NCBI GenBank assembly: GCA_946480695.1
Contig: CAMLKG010000006.1
Location: forward strand, 62,001-126,000
DNA length: 64,000 nt
Source: an uncultured Cellvibrio sp.
GTDB lineage: Bacteria; Pseudomonadota; Gammaproteobacteria; Pseudomonadales; Cellvibrionaceae
Direction of reading: 5' to 3'
Under the pieces are notes generated by a model, which made no database searches, was not told the DNA's origin, and saw nothing but the letters and a program-made list of their open reading frames with translations. Shown one piece after another: positions 7,108 to 15,988 of this stretch. Position numbers and translations under genes: made by a program. Position 1 is the first letter of the stretch, and each line of letters starts with the position of its first letter.

Positions 7108-9183
7108 TCAGTGTAATGTTAATTCCTTCGCCAAATGCTCCGACTTATAAACTTTTTTCAAGGCTTCGCTAATTGCCGCTGAATGTACTGACACAGCGCG
7201 ATTAACGGATTCATCATAAAAATAGCTTCCGCCGAGTGACTGGATATTACCATCGAAAATCAAGCCTACCAATTCACCCCTGGCGTTAATCAACGGACTA
7301 CCCGAATTACCACCGACAATGTCATTGGTTGATACCTGATTGAACCGGGTTTTTTTATTCAGGTTCTTTTGCGCTGCTACCCAGGTGTCCGCTAATTTAA
7401 ATGGATCGTAAGCGGTGGCGCGATCAAATAAACCGGCAAAATCAGTGAAGGGTTTTACCGGCGTCCCGCGTTCGTTCCAACCGCGAATGACGCCGTATGA
7501 AAGGCGCAACGAAAACGTTGCATCCGGATAAACTGCAGTACCTTTAAATGCAAAACGCGCCTTGGCGAGTTGTTCAATAGCGGCTTTTTGGACGGGCTCT
7601 ATCTGGTGGTCGAATTGCTCGCGCATTTTGCGACCATGTTCATCGAGTAAACGTGCGAGGACGATGGCCGGATCGTTACTTTTCTGTATCGCATCGGTGC
7701 CACCGTCCCAGAGTTGTTTGCGAAGCGCGGAATCAGCCAGCTTGCTATTGGCAACAATGTTTTTGGCAATTGATTCCGGGGATTCTTTACCAAGGATACT
7801 TTTGACAATGGGATTATCCACACCTAAACGTTCCCGTAATTTACTCAGCGACCAGCTTAACTTAAGTTCTTCAAATTCAGGGTAGAGCGGGGTTTCTGCA
7901 AACAGGCTCGCTTGTACACCGGGCAATGCCGCTTGTGAAAATTCACGCAAGCGCTCCGCATCGGGCTTTTCCATTTCCGCTGTGCCGCGTACCAGCGTTT
8001 TTGCCCAGGTTACCTGTTGCGAAAGTGCACCCATCCCCAATTCAACCATTACGTAGTCCAGGTAAAGGTTGCGCCATGCGACCTGGGTGTCGCTCAAGGT
8101 TTTCCATGGATCGCCAAATCGCTGTTTACGGGCGGCATCGCTGGCAACCCAATTGCGAAAGGCGTTTTCATCATTTCGTTTTTGTTGCATTACCGCCGGT
8201 GATAAGAGCGATTGGAACATACCTGTACGTGCTTTAATGCCATTTTCAACCATGGTTAATTCAGTTTGCGCGATACGCGCTTGCTCCGCGCCCTGACGCG
8301 AGTATTGCAAGAGCAAGCCGCGATATTCCGAAGCGAAAATTAAGCGGAAGGGCAAAACCAGATCGCGTTGTGTTTCCAGTTCTGCCATGGTCAATAAACG
8401 TTGGGTAGCACCGGGGTGGCCAAGGGTCATCACCAATTCATTTTCATTCGCGCCCTTGGGGTTGATGGGAAACCAGTCATTATTAGTGATAGGTTGGCCG
8501 TCGGCATACACACGCAGCAAACTCATATCCAGGTTGTAACGCGGAAAATTGAAATTGTCCGGGTCTCCGCCAAAGAATCCCGCAGCGTATTCCGGTGCGA
8601 ACACCAGGCGGACATCTTGATAGCGGCTATATTGGTATACGTGGTATTGGCCGCCGCCATAAAGCTCGACAATATCGCAACGACGTTTGTCACCTGCATC
8701 ACCAACGCATTCTTGTTCAATGCGCGACTGCTCGGCTTTTTTCGCATCGCTGAATGCTTTGCCTGTTAAACCGGCGAGCGCTGTTAACATTCGCTCGGTA
8801 ACATCCTCAGTCTTTTCCAAACGATTGACTTCCATGCCGGGGCATTGCTTTTCCTCACTGCGGGATTTTGCGAGAAACCCTTTGTTAACAAAATCTTGCT
8901 CCGTGCTGGATAAATCTTCCACGCAGGAGATAACGCAATGGTGGTTGGTTAATACCAATCCTTCCGCTGAAACAAAAGAACCCGAGCAACCACCGGCAAG
9001 GCGCACTGCACTGCGCATGGATTTTTGAATCCATTCCTGTGTGGGCTTGAATTTGTAGTTTTTTTCCAGATCGGCGTAGGGTAGGTTATCCAATGTCCAC
9101 ATTCCCTCGGCGGCCAATGAAGGATTGGCCAATACCAATCCACCGGCAATTAAAAAAGCCCGTGTTGCATTTCGCATACGCAA
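7108..9183 (-). CDS. S46 family dipeptidyl peptidase (DPP7/DPP11 type)
   Basis: Exported serine exopeptidase that removes dipeptides from peptide N termini, feeding peptide uptake. A signal peptide (residues 1-25, ANPSLAAE) precedes the chymotrypsin-like domain. The GGCSGSFVS..LVLTNHHC motif holds the catalytic His (81 or 82) and GGNSGSPL near residue 625 holds the nucleophilic Ser; GELVGLIFDGN follows. A helical lid domain lies between. The 691-residue length is normal. The residue that separates Asp/Glu-specific DPP11 from hydrophobic-specific DPP7 cannot be assigned safely by eye, so specificity is open. CAGGAG precedes the ATG. The divergently placed gamma-glutamyltransferase fits a shared theme of periplasmic peptide breakdown. 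Confidence 0.92.
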   Translation of the reverse strand: MRMRNATRAFLIAGGLVLANPSLAAEGMWTLDNLPYADLEKNYKFKPTQEWIQKSMRSAVRLAGGCSGSFVSAEGLVLTNHHCVISCVEDLSSTEQDFVNKGFLAKSRSEEKQCPGMEVNRLEKTEDVTERMLTALAGLTGKAFSDAKKAEQSRIEQECVGDAGDKRRCDIVELYGGGQYHVYQYSRYQDVRLVFAPEYAAGFFGGDPDNFNFPRYNLDMSLLRVYADGQPITNNDWFPINPKGANENELVMTLGHPGATQRLLTMAELETQRDLVLPFRLIFASEYRGLLLQYSRQGAEQARIAQTELTMVENGIKARTGMFQSLLSPAVMQQKRNDENAFRNWVASDAARKQRFGDPWKTLSDTQVAWRNLYLDYVMVELGMGALSQQVTWAKTLVRGTAEMEKPDAERLREFSQAALPGVQASLFAETPLYPEFEELKLSWSLSKLRERLGVDNPIVKSILGKESPESIAKNIVANSKLADSALRKQLWDGGTDAIQKSNDPAIVLARLLDEHGRKMREQFDHQIEPVQKAAIEQLAKARFAFKGTAVYPDATFSLRLSYGVIRGWNERGTPVKPFTDFAGLFDRATAYDPFKLADTWVAAQKNLNKKTRFNQVSTNDIVGGNSGSPLINARGELVGLIFDGNIQSLGGSYFYDESVNRAVSVHSAAISEALKKVYKSEHLAKELTLH

Positions 9184-9414
9184 ACTCCTGATAATGATTG
9201 TTAAAACGTAAAGTGGTTGAAGTGTAAACCAGATGCCAGGGGTTGCCTATGTGCCGAGGCCGGATGCCCTGGACCTAAAAGAGAAATTTATTTGGGGATC
9301 CTGACACACAACATTGTTGTCGCTTAAACAGGTTATTGTTCGACTATGTAGCGCTGCATATCAAATGCAAATAGACTTCGCCTTATTTAATATTCCTCCA
9401 TTTAGGTAACCAAT

Positions 9415-11085
9415 ATGAGAAAGGTCATCCTGCTTTTACTGATCTGCGTTGTTCCGTTAAGTTATGCGGATCATCCCGCGAATGGATTTGCGCAAATTTC
9501 CGCCGATGGGAAAGTCGCAGTTGCCAGTGTTAATCCGGATGCAACCCGGATTGCCATGGATGTGGTGAAATGGGGTGGTAATGCGGTGGATGCCGCTATT
9601 GCTGTCGCTTTCGCGTTAGGCGTTGTGGATGCCCATAACTCGGGGATTGGTGGTGGAAGTTTCATTTTGGTTCGCCTGGCTGATGGACGGGTGCTGGCAA
9701 TTGATGGCCGTGAAATGGCGCCGGCTGCGGCGCATCGCGATATGTTTTTGGAAAATGGCAAGGCAAACCCGGAATTAAGCCGCACGGGTGCCCTGGCTAT
9801 AGGTGTTCCGGGTTCTGTGATGGCTCTGGATAAATTGCAACGCGAAGGGGGCAAGTTAACATTTGCCGATGTTATTTTGCCGGCGGCAAGCCTGGCGGAA
9901 AATGGTTTTGCAGTATCGGCCAGCGCCGCCGGACGTATTGCCTCCACCGTGAAAGATTTACAAAAGTTTCCCGCAGCGGCAGCAATCTACCTGGGTAAAT
10001 CCGGCCAACCTTACCCTGCCGGAACCATGATTAAAAATCCGGATTTGGCGCGCACCTATCGCGAATTGGCGCGTCTCGGGCCGGATTATTTTTACCGCGG
10101 TGAATTTGCCAAGAAAACGGCTGGTTGGATGAAAAAAAATGCTGGCCTGGTCACCCGTGAAGATTTTTCCAATTACCAGGTTAAGCTGCGTGAACCCATA
10201 GTTTCCACTTACAAAGGTTACACATTGTATGGATTTCCGCCGCCCAGTTCCGGGGGAATCCATGTTACGCAAATCTTGAATATCCTTGAAAACTTTGACC
10301 TTCACAAAGCGACTACATCGGAACGCTATCACCTGGTAGCGGAAGCGATGAAGTTTGCCTTTGCGGACCGGGCTTACTGGCTCGGTGATTCGGATTTTGT
10401 GAAAGTACCTTTAAGCCTCACTGATAAACGCTATGCCAAAAATATTGCGCAGAAAATAAGTAGGGACAAGGTGGCACCCGGCGTTGTGCATGGTGATCCT
10501 GGAATCGACATCCCGCATTTAATGAATAAACACACCACCCATATTGCAGCGGCGGATACTGACGGAAATTGGGTCGCAATTACCACAACGGTGAATACCA
10601 GTTTCGGTAGTAAAGTGGTAATTCCCGGCACCGGTGTGGTAATGAATAACCAGATGGATGATTTTTCCGCACAGGTGGGCGCTGCCAACGCGTTTGGTTT
10701 GGTAGGGTCGGACGCGAACGCAGTTGCCGCGAAAAAACGTCCGTTATCCAGCATGAGCCCAACGATTGTTTTTAAAAATAACCAGCCCGTTATGACCTTG
10801 GGCGCCGCAGGTGGGCCTACTATTATTTCGCAAGTGGTGCAAAATTTATTGTATACGCTGGAGTTTAATATACCCGCTGAGGAAGCCATCCGGCAGCCGC
10901 GAATCCATGAGCAATGGAATCCGGATTTATTATTTGTGGAAGCCGCCATGCCGGACATGGTGCGCAAAGCCCTGGAGCAAAAAGGTCACGAAGTTAAAAT
11001 CTGGCCAAGCATGGGGGCTTCACAAATTATCCAATTGCGCGATGGAAAATTGGTTCCTGTCGCCGAGCCGCGAGTGATGAAATAA
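9415..11085 (+). CDS. ggt: Gamma-glutamyltransferase (Ntn-hydrolase)
   Basis: Periplasmic enzyme that cleaves the gamma-glutamyl bond of glutathione and other gamma-glutamyl compounds, or transfers the group to amino acids or peptides. A signal peptide (about residues 1-18, ending SYA) is followed by the heavy-subunit sequence. The autocatalytic cleavage site is before Thr374 in the NKHTTHIAAAD motif; this Thr becomes the N-terminal nucleophile of the small subunit. Substrate-binding segments GGGSFILVR, IDGREMAP, TVNTSFGSKVV and GAAGGPTI are intact, and the length of 556 is normal. It stands alone between the S46 peptidase (divergent) and the zinc operon (convergent), and a hairpin terminator follows directly. 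Confidence 0.95.
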   Translation: MRKVILLLLICVVPLSYADHPANGFAQISADGKVAVASVNPDATRIAMDVVKWGGNAVDAAIAVAFALGVVDAHNSGIGGGSFILVRLADGRVLAIDGREMAPAAAHRDMFLENGKANPELSRTGALAIGVPGSVMALDKLQREGGKLTFADVILPAASLAENGFAVSASAAGRIASTVKDLQKFPAAAAIYLGKSGQPYPAGTMIKNPDLARTYRELARLGPDYFYRGEFAKKTAGWMKKNAGLVTREDFSNYQVKLREPIVSTYKGYTLYGFPPPSSGGIHVTQILNILENFDLHKATTSERYHLVAEAMKFAFADRAYWLGDSDFVKVPLSLTDKRYAKNIAQKISRDKVAPGVVHGDPGIDIPHLMNKHTTHIAAADTDGNWVAITTTVNTSFGSKVVIPGTGVVMNNQMDDFSAQVGAANAFGLVGSDANAVAAKKRPLSSMSPTIVFKNNQPVMTLGAAGGPTIISQVVQNLLYTLEFNIPAEEAIRQPRIHEQWNPDLLFVEAAMPDMVRKALEQKGHEVKIWPSMGASQIIQLRDGKLVPVAEPRVMK

Positions 11086-11097
11086 ACCTTGCTGAAT

Positions 11098-11125
11098 AAC
11101 AAAGCCGCTTTTTAGCGGCTTTGTT
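11098..11125. terminator. Hairpin between convergent ggt and zinc lipoprotein genes
   Basis: A perfect 12-base stem AACAAAGCCGCT/AGCGGCTTTGTT with a TTTT loop, placed in the 62-base gap between two convergent genes. It can serve both strands; the T-rich tail is short. Confidence 0.75.
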
Positions 11126-11147
11126 ATTTACGGTATTTATAAAAACC

Positions 11148-12476
11148 TTAGTGATGATCGTTTCCCGCCGGCGCTGCAATACCTATCCATGCAATTTTTG
11201 CCGGTGTGCCGTTCAGTTGCAGGCTGTCGCTGACTTTTGCTTCGTCCAAATCAACCTGTTTTATTTGATTGGCGATAGGGTCACTGACATAAATTTTATG
11301 CCCCGGTGTTAATGCCAATTCAAAACGACTGCCCGCCGGTAATGCATTGATGTTGCTGGTGATTGCCTGTATGCGTGTACTGATTGTCCAATTATGGGTG
11401 TTAAGCAAATGTAACCAACCCTGATTATCCAGAATTACAAACAGACCGCCTTCATCTGCAAAGCCATAGGCCAGCGCTGTTGGTGTGGTACCGGTATCTA
11501 CCCAATTGATCGGTGTGATGTTTCCTGCTGTTGTGTCGATTAGGAAAAATTGACCGCTTGCAATACCGACAAACCCGCCGACATGTTCATCGCCGTAAAG
11601 TGTGCCGATACGGGTATTACCGGTAAAGCTTGCGGGATTCATAATTTTTTTCGCGCTGAAGCTATCGCCTGTTTGTGTAATGACCAGCACACCATCGGTG
11701 CAACCGAATGCAATTTGCGTTTCATTTTGCGCGCTGCCATGCACACCCGGGCATGTCTCTGTGAATATTTGCTGTTCGCTGTAAATACCGTTGTTCGCTT
11801 TATAAAGCCCAATCGTGTCCGGCAGGGTGCTGGTGGTTAATGGATCGCGAATGGTGGACAGCAAATAATCGCCGCGCGCTTGGGCCGCACCGTGCATAGG
11901 GGTCGTGTATTCAAGGCGATTACCGGGGGTGTTGTTTTTGATATCAGCTTCGGTAAATACGCCGACTCCCGCCGGTGTTGTGGTATCCAGGTTACCGTCA
12001 TAAAAAATAACGGATTGTGTTTCTGTGGTGGTGAAGTGGGTCGGGCGTACGTTATCGGTGCCAAATGCCAGCCAGCGCGGCGCTTCAATAATATCGTCCT
12101 TATGGTCGCCGTGGTCTTCTTGCGATAAGCCGCTGTCAATCACATTCACCAGGTTAGCGGTGCGTTGGATGATAAAACCATAACGATAGCTCGGGCTTGC
12201 ATAGAGTCCGCTTGCGGGTTCCGTGAGGGTGTACTCTTCCAACAGGGCCGCCTCGGTGATGTCCCAAACCCCGACTTTCGGTAGGTCTTTAATGGCGACC
12301 AACAAGCGCCCCTGTGTGGTGGCTTCATCGTGATCATGGTCATCCTCAATCGGGATTGGATCGCGCTCCACAATGTTGGTATCACCGCCACCGCATCCTG
12401 TGAATGCAACGGGCATGGTGAGGGCAAGCAGCAAAGGTGAAATTTTTAATGGATTTTCAAAGAAATCTTGCAGCAT
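11148..12476 (-). CDS. AztD-like zinc-associated beta-propeller lipoprotein
   Basis: Likely a periplasmic zinc-binding chaperone or surface lipoprotein working with the receptor encoded just upstream. The ATG at 12476 is preferred: a TAAGG ribosome binding site lies 8 bases before it, and longer reading would run into the receptor gene. A lipoprotein signal ends with FTGC (Cys28). Right after the lipid site is an acidic, His-rich stretch (EDDHDHDE); another HGDHKDD lies about 80 residues later, and the protein ends in DHH. The rest is repeated beta-strand blades, with VAIKDLPKVGVWD and LYASPSYRYGF typical of the AztD family as I remember it. Gap to the receptor gene is 25 bases. Zinc binding is inferred from His clusters and the Zur box. 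Confidence 0.75.
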   Translation of the reverse strand: MLQDFFENPLKISPLLLALTMPVAFTGCGGGDTNIVERDPIPIEDDHDHDEATTQGRLLVAIKDLPKVGVWDITEAALLEEYTLTEPASGLYASPSYRYGFIIQRTANLVNVIDSGLSQEDHGDHKDDIIEAPRWLAFGTDNVRPTHFTTTETQSVIFYDGNLDTTTPAGVGVFTEADIKNNTPGNRLEYTTPMHGAAQARGDYLLSTIRDPLTTSTLPDTIGLYKANNGIYSEQQIFTETCPGVHGSAQNETQIAFGCTDGVLVITQTGDSFSAKKIMNPASFTGNTRIGTLYGDEHVGGFVGIASGQFFLIDTTAGNITPINWVDTGTTPTALAYGFADEGGLFVILDNQGWLHLLNTHNWTISTRIQAITSNINALPAGSRFELALTPGHKIYVSDPIANQIKQVDLDEAKVSDSLQLNGTPAKIAWIGIAAPAGNDHH

Positions 12477-12501
12477 CATCATTACCTTACTAAAAAAATT
12501 A

Positions 12502-14847
12502 TTAGAAACTACCGCTAATGCCCACTGCGTAACTGCGGGCGGGTAGCGGTGCTTTGTCCTTGAGGAAAGAGGCATGGACACGTGCGTATTCGTCGGTGAG
12601 GTTGTTGCCTTTAAGGTAAATTTTTAAACCCTCGCTAAACGCATAGCTGATTTGCGCATCAAGGAGCGTGTAAGCCCCGGTGGAGGTTTCGAGAGTAGCG
12701 ATCCTGTCTTGCTCAAAATAGTGTTGGCCGCTTAATTCTGCGCGCCAGTTACCCATTTCATATTGCGCGCGCGCGCCGATACGTAAAGGAGGAATGCGTG
12801 GCAAGTCGCCACCATCCTTCAGCGTCGCACGGGTGTAATCGCCAGTCAGGCCCAAGGTAAAAGCATCCGTGGTTTGCCAGATAAACTCGCTTTCGAACCC
12901 GTACAGTTCTGCATCGCGCGCCTGGTAAATAAACACCGGTAACTCTGTGGCGTGTTCGTGGGCATCTTCACCAACACCATCTGTATGTTCGGTTTCATAC
13001 ACAGCGTTTGTTTCGGAAAGGTAATAGTAATCATCAATCTGGTTGTAGAAGGCATTCAAAATAAAACCCAAATCGCCTTCAAATTTGCGGAGCGATAAAT
13101 CGAGGTTATTAGAGGTTTCCAATTCCAGGTTGGTGCGCGCCAGATCAAAATGGAATTCACCTTCGTCATTTTCTTCCACCTGTAATATAGCGCCGACTTC
13201 ATACAAGCCTGAGCCTATATGCGGGCCGAAGGCGAGTAGCTCAGCGGCAGAGGGTGTGCGTTCGGCGTGGGTGTAGGAGAGGCCGATGTTGTAACCCGGC
13301 GTGAAATCCCAGACGGCACCGGCGGAGGCGCTGAAAGGTGTAGATTCATGGTCAAAATCAAACACGCGAATAAATTCACCGTTGTGATTGGGTTCATCGC
13401 CGTGATCGTGTTCATTCAGATCGAGTTGCAGGTTTGCAGCGGAAATGTTGACTTGCTCAACGCGCGCGCCAAGTTGCACCAGTAAATCACCGAAGTGACG
13501 TTCTTCCATTATTCCGAACGCAAGGGTTCCCGTTTCACTGGGCGGTGTGAAGGCTTCTTCTCCTATTGCTTCAAAATTGTTGTGCTTGTAATGCAAGCTC
13601 AAGGCGCCGCGCCATTCCGCGACAGGATGATGGAACAATTCCCAGCGAGCCTCGACGGTTTCGTTACGGAAGGTTGTCGCTATCTCACCGTTTTCAAGTT
13701 CGCTGTGCTCATAATCAGTAAAACCAAAACGGGTATTGGTTGCACTGAAAAAATCATGTTCCAGGGATAATTCGCTAATGAATTGAATGCGGTCTTGTTT
13801 TAAATCGGCGTAGACATTTACCGCTTCATCATCATGGCTATGGCCGGGAATGCCGTATTGCCGCTCCAGGTGGCCATAGGAAAGGCCCACGAAACCCTCG
13901 TCCATAACGAAAGCACCACCGATATTTACCCCCTGTGCTTCGGTGAAGGAATTGGCGAGTCGATCCTCATGCCTGTGGCCTTCTTCAACATGTTCATCGG
14001 CGTTTTCAATTTCAGCGGGACCGGGAATTTTGTAATCCCCGGCGTCGCGCCAGAAACCATCAAGGTGGATTCCAACGTTGCCGACCGAGGTATTCCCACT
14101 GGCGGAAACAAGTTTGTCGTCGGCCACGGAATCTTGCTCCAGCCGCCACTCGCCGTAAGTGTCCAGGCCGCGCGGTACACGGTCATCGACAATATTCACT
14201 ACACCGCCGATGGCACCACTGCCATAAAAAAGGGTGGCCGGGCCGCGCAGGATTTCAATTTGCTGGGCCGTCGAGGCCTCAGTAGCGACAGCGTGGTCCG
14301 GACCGACGCGCGAGGCATCGCCAGCATCCAAGCCATTTTGGGTAATCAACACACGGGGCCCTTCCAGGCCGCGGATGATCGGGCTGCTCGCCACCGGCCC
14401 GTAATAATTGGAATGGACGCCCACTTCATGCTTAAGCGTTTCACCCAGGGTTGATGCCTGGCGCTCACGCAGGGTTTCACCGCTTAACACGTTTATTGGC
14501 TGCGCCGATTCCATATTGGATGCATGCCAGGGCAGGCCAACCACATTCACAATTTCGAGTGTGGTGTTCGCCAGGACCAGGTTTACCGGGCCGTCATCTT
14601 TATGCACATGCAGGGTTTCGTGGGTGTAATCCGGCGCACGTACATGCAATTCAACATGGCCATCGCGCTGGGCGGGCAGGGTAAATTCTCCGCGTTCGTT
14701 AGTGCGAGTGCTGAGTTTGGTTCCAACGACTTCAATAGTTGCATTGGTGATCGGCTGGCCAGTTTCATCGCGTACCTGGCCTTGGATTTGCGCTACGGCT
14801 GTTTGGCTGGCAAAAAACAACGCCGTATAAAGCAGGGTTTTGTTCAC
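12502..14847 (-). CDS. ZnuD-like TonB-dependent zinc receptor
   Basis: Outer-membrane beta-barrel that imports zinc using TonB energy. GTG at 14847 is the best start: it has an ACGAGG ribosome binding site 6 bases upstream and yields a clean signal peptide (MNKTLLY...AVAQ); a longer TTG start at 14868 is possible but worse. Next comes a carboxypeptidase regulatory-like domain (about 21-105, GQVRDETGQPI), the plug (VLSGETLRE...GPATLFYGSGAIGGVVNIVD) and a 22-strand barrel ending in a phenylalanine. Predicted surface loops are rich in His and Asp (EEGHRHED, NEHDHGDEPNHN, GEDAHEHATE), as in neisserial ZnuD. A Zur box lies about 50 bases upstream, so the operon should be induced by zinc starvation. 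Confidence 0.9.
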   Translation of the reverse strand: MNKTLLYTALFFASQTAVAQIQGQVRDETGQPITNATIEVVGTKLSTRTNERGEFTLPAQRDGHVELHVRAPDYTHETLHVHKDDGPVNLVLANTTLEIVNVVGLPWHASNMESAQPINVLSGETLRERQASTLGETLKHEVGVHSNYYGPVASSPIIRGLEGPRVLITQNGLDAGDASRVGPDHAVATEASTAQQIEILRGPATLFYGSGAIGGVVNIVDDRVPRGLDTYGEWRLEQDSVADDKLVSASGNTSVGNVGIHLDGFWRDAGDYKIPGPAEIENADEHVEEGHRHEDRLANSFTEAQGVNIGGAFVMDEGFVGLSYGHLERQYGIPGHSHDDEAVNVYADLKQDRIQFISELSLEHDFFSATNTRFGFTDYEHSELENGEIATTFRNETVEARWELFHHPVAEWRGALSLHYKHNNFEAIGEEAFTPPSETGTLAFGIMEERHFGDLLVQLGARVEQVNISAANLQLDLNEHDHGDEPNHNGEFIRVFDFDHESTPFSASAGAVWDFTPGYNIGLSYTHAERTPSAAELLAFGPHIGSGLYEVGAILQVEENDEGEFHFDLARTNLELETSNNLDLSLRKFEGDLGFILNAFYNQIDDYYYLSETNAVYETEHTDGVGEDAHEHATELPVFIYQARDAELYGFESEFIWQTTDAFTLGLTGDYTRATLKDGGDLPRIPPLRIGARAQYEMGNWRAELSGQHYFEQDRIATLETSTGAYTLLDAQISYAFSEGLKIYLKGNNLTDEYARVHASFLKDKAPLPARSYAVGISGSF

Positions 14848-14893
14848 GGTATACCTCGTTTCCAACAAGCATAATTTATCTCATTTAATGAGA

Positions 14894-14908
14894 TGTTATA
14901 CTATAACA
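14894..14908. promoter_or_regulatory. Zur box
   Basis: TGTTATACTATAACA is a perfect 7-1-7 palindrome and matches the gammaproteobacterial Zur consensus core (TGTTATAnTATAACA). It lies 47 bases before the start codon of the ZnuD-like receptor, in the position of a promoter. This is direct sequence evidence for zinc-responsive repression of the two-gene operon. Confidence 0.88.
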
Positions 14909-15005
14909 AAAACAAGTTAAACGATTTTTATTAAAAATGTCGATAAGGGTAATTCCGCGGAGGGCGGCCGGGGATGGATGCTCAGATGGAAGGGGCGGGA
15001 TAAGG

Positions 15006-15033
15006 AACAACGGGAGCCTGGGCTCCCGTTGTT
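15006..15033. terminator. Hairpin downstream of the RDD gene
   Basis: A 13-base inverted repeat AACAACGGGAGCC/GGCTCCCGTTGTT with a 2-base centre lies just beyond the stop of the minus-strand RDD gene. The T-rich tail is weak on that strand; a plus-strand transcript would get AAAAATT and not a T-run. Confidence 0.6.
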
Positions 15034-15054
15034 AAAAATTAATTGCGAACTACA

Positions 15055-15519
15055 TCAATTGCGAACGACATAGGTGCCCGCCAATTTATCATGCCATGTC
15101 TGCTTTTTCGGGTCCCACGCGGCCCAGAGGAAGCCCAGAAGCAAGGGTAATGCCGACAGGATATAAGCAAAGTAGCGGCCGACAAATTGGCCGGTTGTTG
15201 GCTTGCCACCGGTTTTGGCACTAATGATCTTAGCCCCAACCACCATTTTTCCCGGTGTCGCCTGACGGTAGGTCCAGAAGCCGAGTGTCCAGACAATGGG
15301 GAAGAGATAATTCAGCACAACGTCCAATGGACCGGCGACTAATGTCGTTTTAGTGAAATAAGCCGTTCCATAAGCCATTAATAGAATCGGGTAGGTAATG
15401 ATAGCGACGATAATGCCATCAATAATTTGTGCGCCCAGCCGAGGCCAGAAACCAACATATAAGTGTTCTTCCTCGCCAGTGACCAATTCGGCTGATGGGG
15501 CTTGATAGGGGTTATTCAT
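15055..15519 (-). CDS. RDD family membrane protein
   Basis: Small inner-membrane protein (154 residues) of the RDD family, some members of which take part in ion or Na+/H+ exchange; most have no assigned role. The first membrane segment contains the family's Arg and Asp (GFWPRLGAQIIDGIIVAIITY). A second hydrophobic segment (FPIVWTLGFWTYRQATPGK) and a third (YFAYILSALPLLLGFLWAAW) follow, ending with the conserved TWHDKLAGTYVV. A short polar N terminus (NNPYQAP) precedes the domain, as in many members. It stands alone between the zinc operon and the cobalamin riboswitch. Function unknown beyond the family. Confidence 0.85.
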   Translation of the reverse strand: MNNPYQAPSAELVTGEEEHLYVGFWPRLGAQIIDGIIVAIITYPILLMAYGTAYFTKTTLVAGPLDVVLNYLFPIVWTLGFWTYRQATPGKMVVGAKIISAKTGGKPTTGQFVGRYFAYILSALPLLLGFLWAAWDPKKQTWHDKLAGTYVVRN

Positions 15520-15689
15520 AGGGAATCCTTGAGTTGTTTGCTGCTGAAACTTTTGCGTTATTTGATTTTAAAAAATGCTTGCCCGATGACTATAGTGCTT
15601 TGCCAGGGACCTTTCCAGATTATTCCCGGTGTTTTATCCGACGACACATTTACTTGACTTGCCAGCACCGCCGCCGTACCTTGCGCGCC

Positions 15690-15850
15690 CGAGGTGTCTG
15701 ATGGATGCGTAACTCCCGCGAGTTAACGCATCAGGATCAGAGTCAATGGGAAGTCGGTGCGCGATATTGATATGGAGCAAACCCGACACTGCCCCCGCAA
15801 CGGTAAATGCCGCGTCTAGTCGCGCATGAGTCCGATACCAGCCTCAATAA
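15690..15850 (+). promoter_or_regulatory. Cobalamin riboswitch
   Basis: The conserved B12-aptamer elements are present in order: GGGAAGTCGGTG, a GGAGC element, CGACACTGCCCCCGCAACGG, TAAATGCC, and the B12 box AGTCCGATACCAGCC ending at 15843. An extra strong stem (about 15704-15732) precedes the core. Downstream, a CGATGT/ACATCG hairpin (15874-15896) encloses a GGAGGG loop and may be part of the switching region. The BtuB-like receptor gene starts at 15989, so cobalamin should repress its expression. The exact 5' boundary is approximate. Confidence 0.92.
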
Positions 15851-15988
15851 CAGGGCGCCGCCCTTAATATTCACGATGTCGCGGAGGGCAACATCGGTGG
15901 AAATCTATGTGTTTATTTGGGGTGATTCCCCATACATCTTTTTCCGCTTTCCCTCCCTCATCCCTTAATTCAGGATTGAGGAATCTCC

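Noticed and set aside
12477..12581. Longer start of the AztD-like protein reaching into the receptor gene
   Set aside because: It would overlap the receptor gene by 80 bases and displace the lipoprotein signal from the N terminus.
14848..14868. Longer TTG start for the ZnuD-like receptor
   Set aside because: It adds seven residues before the signal peptide and lacks a ribosome binding site; the GTG at 14847 has one.
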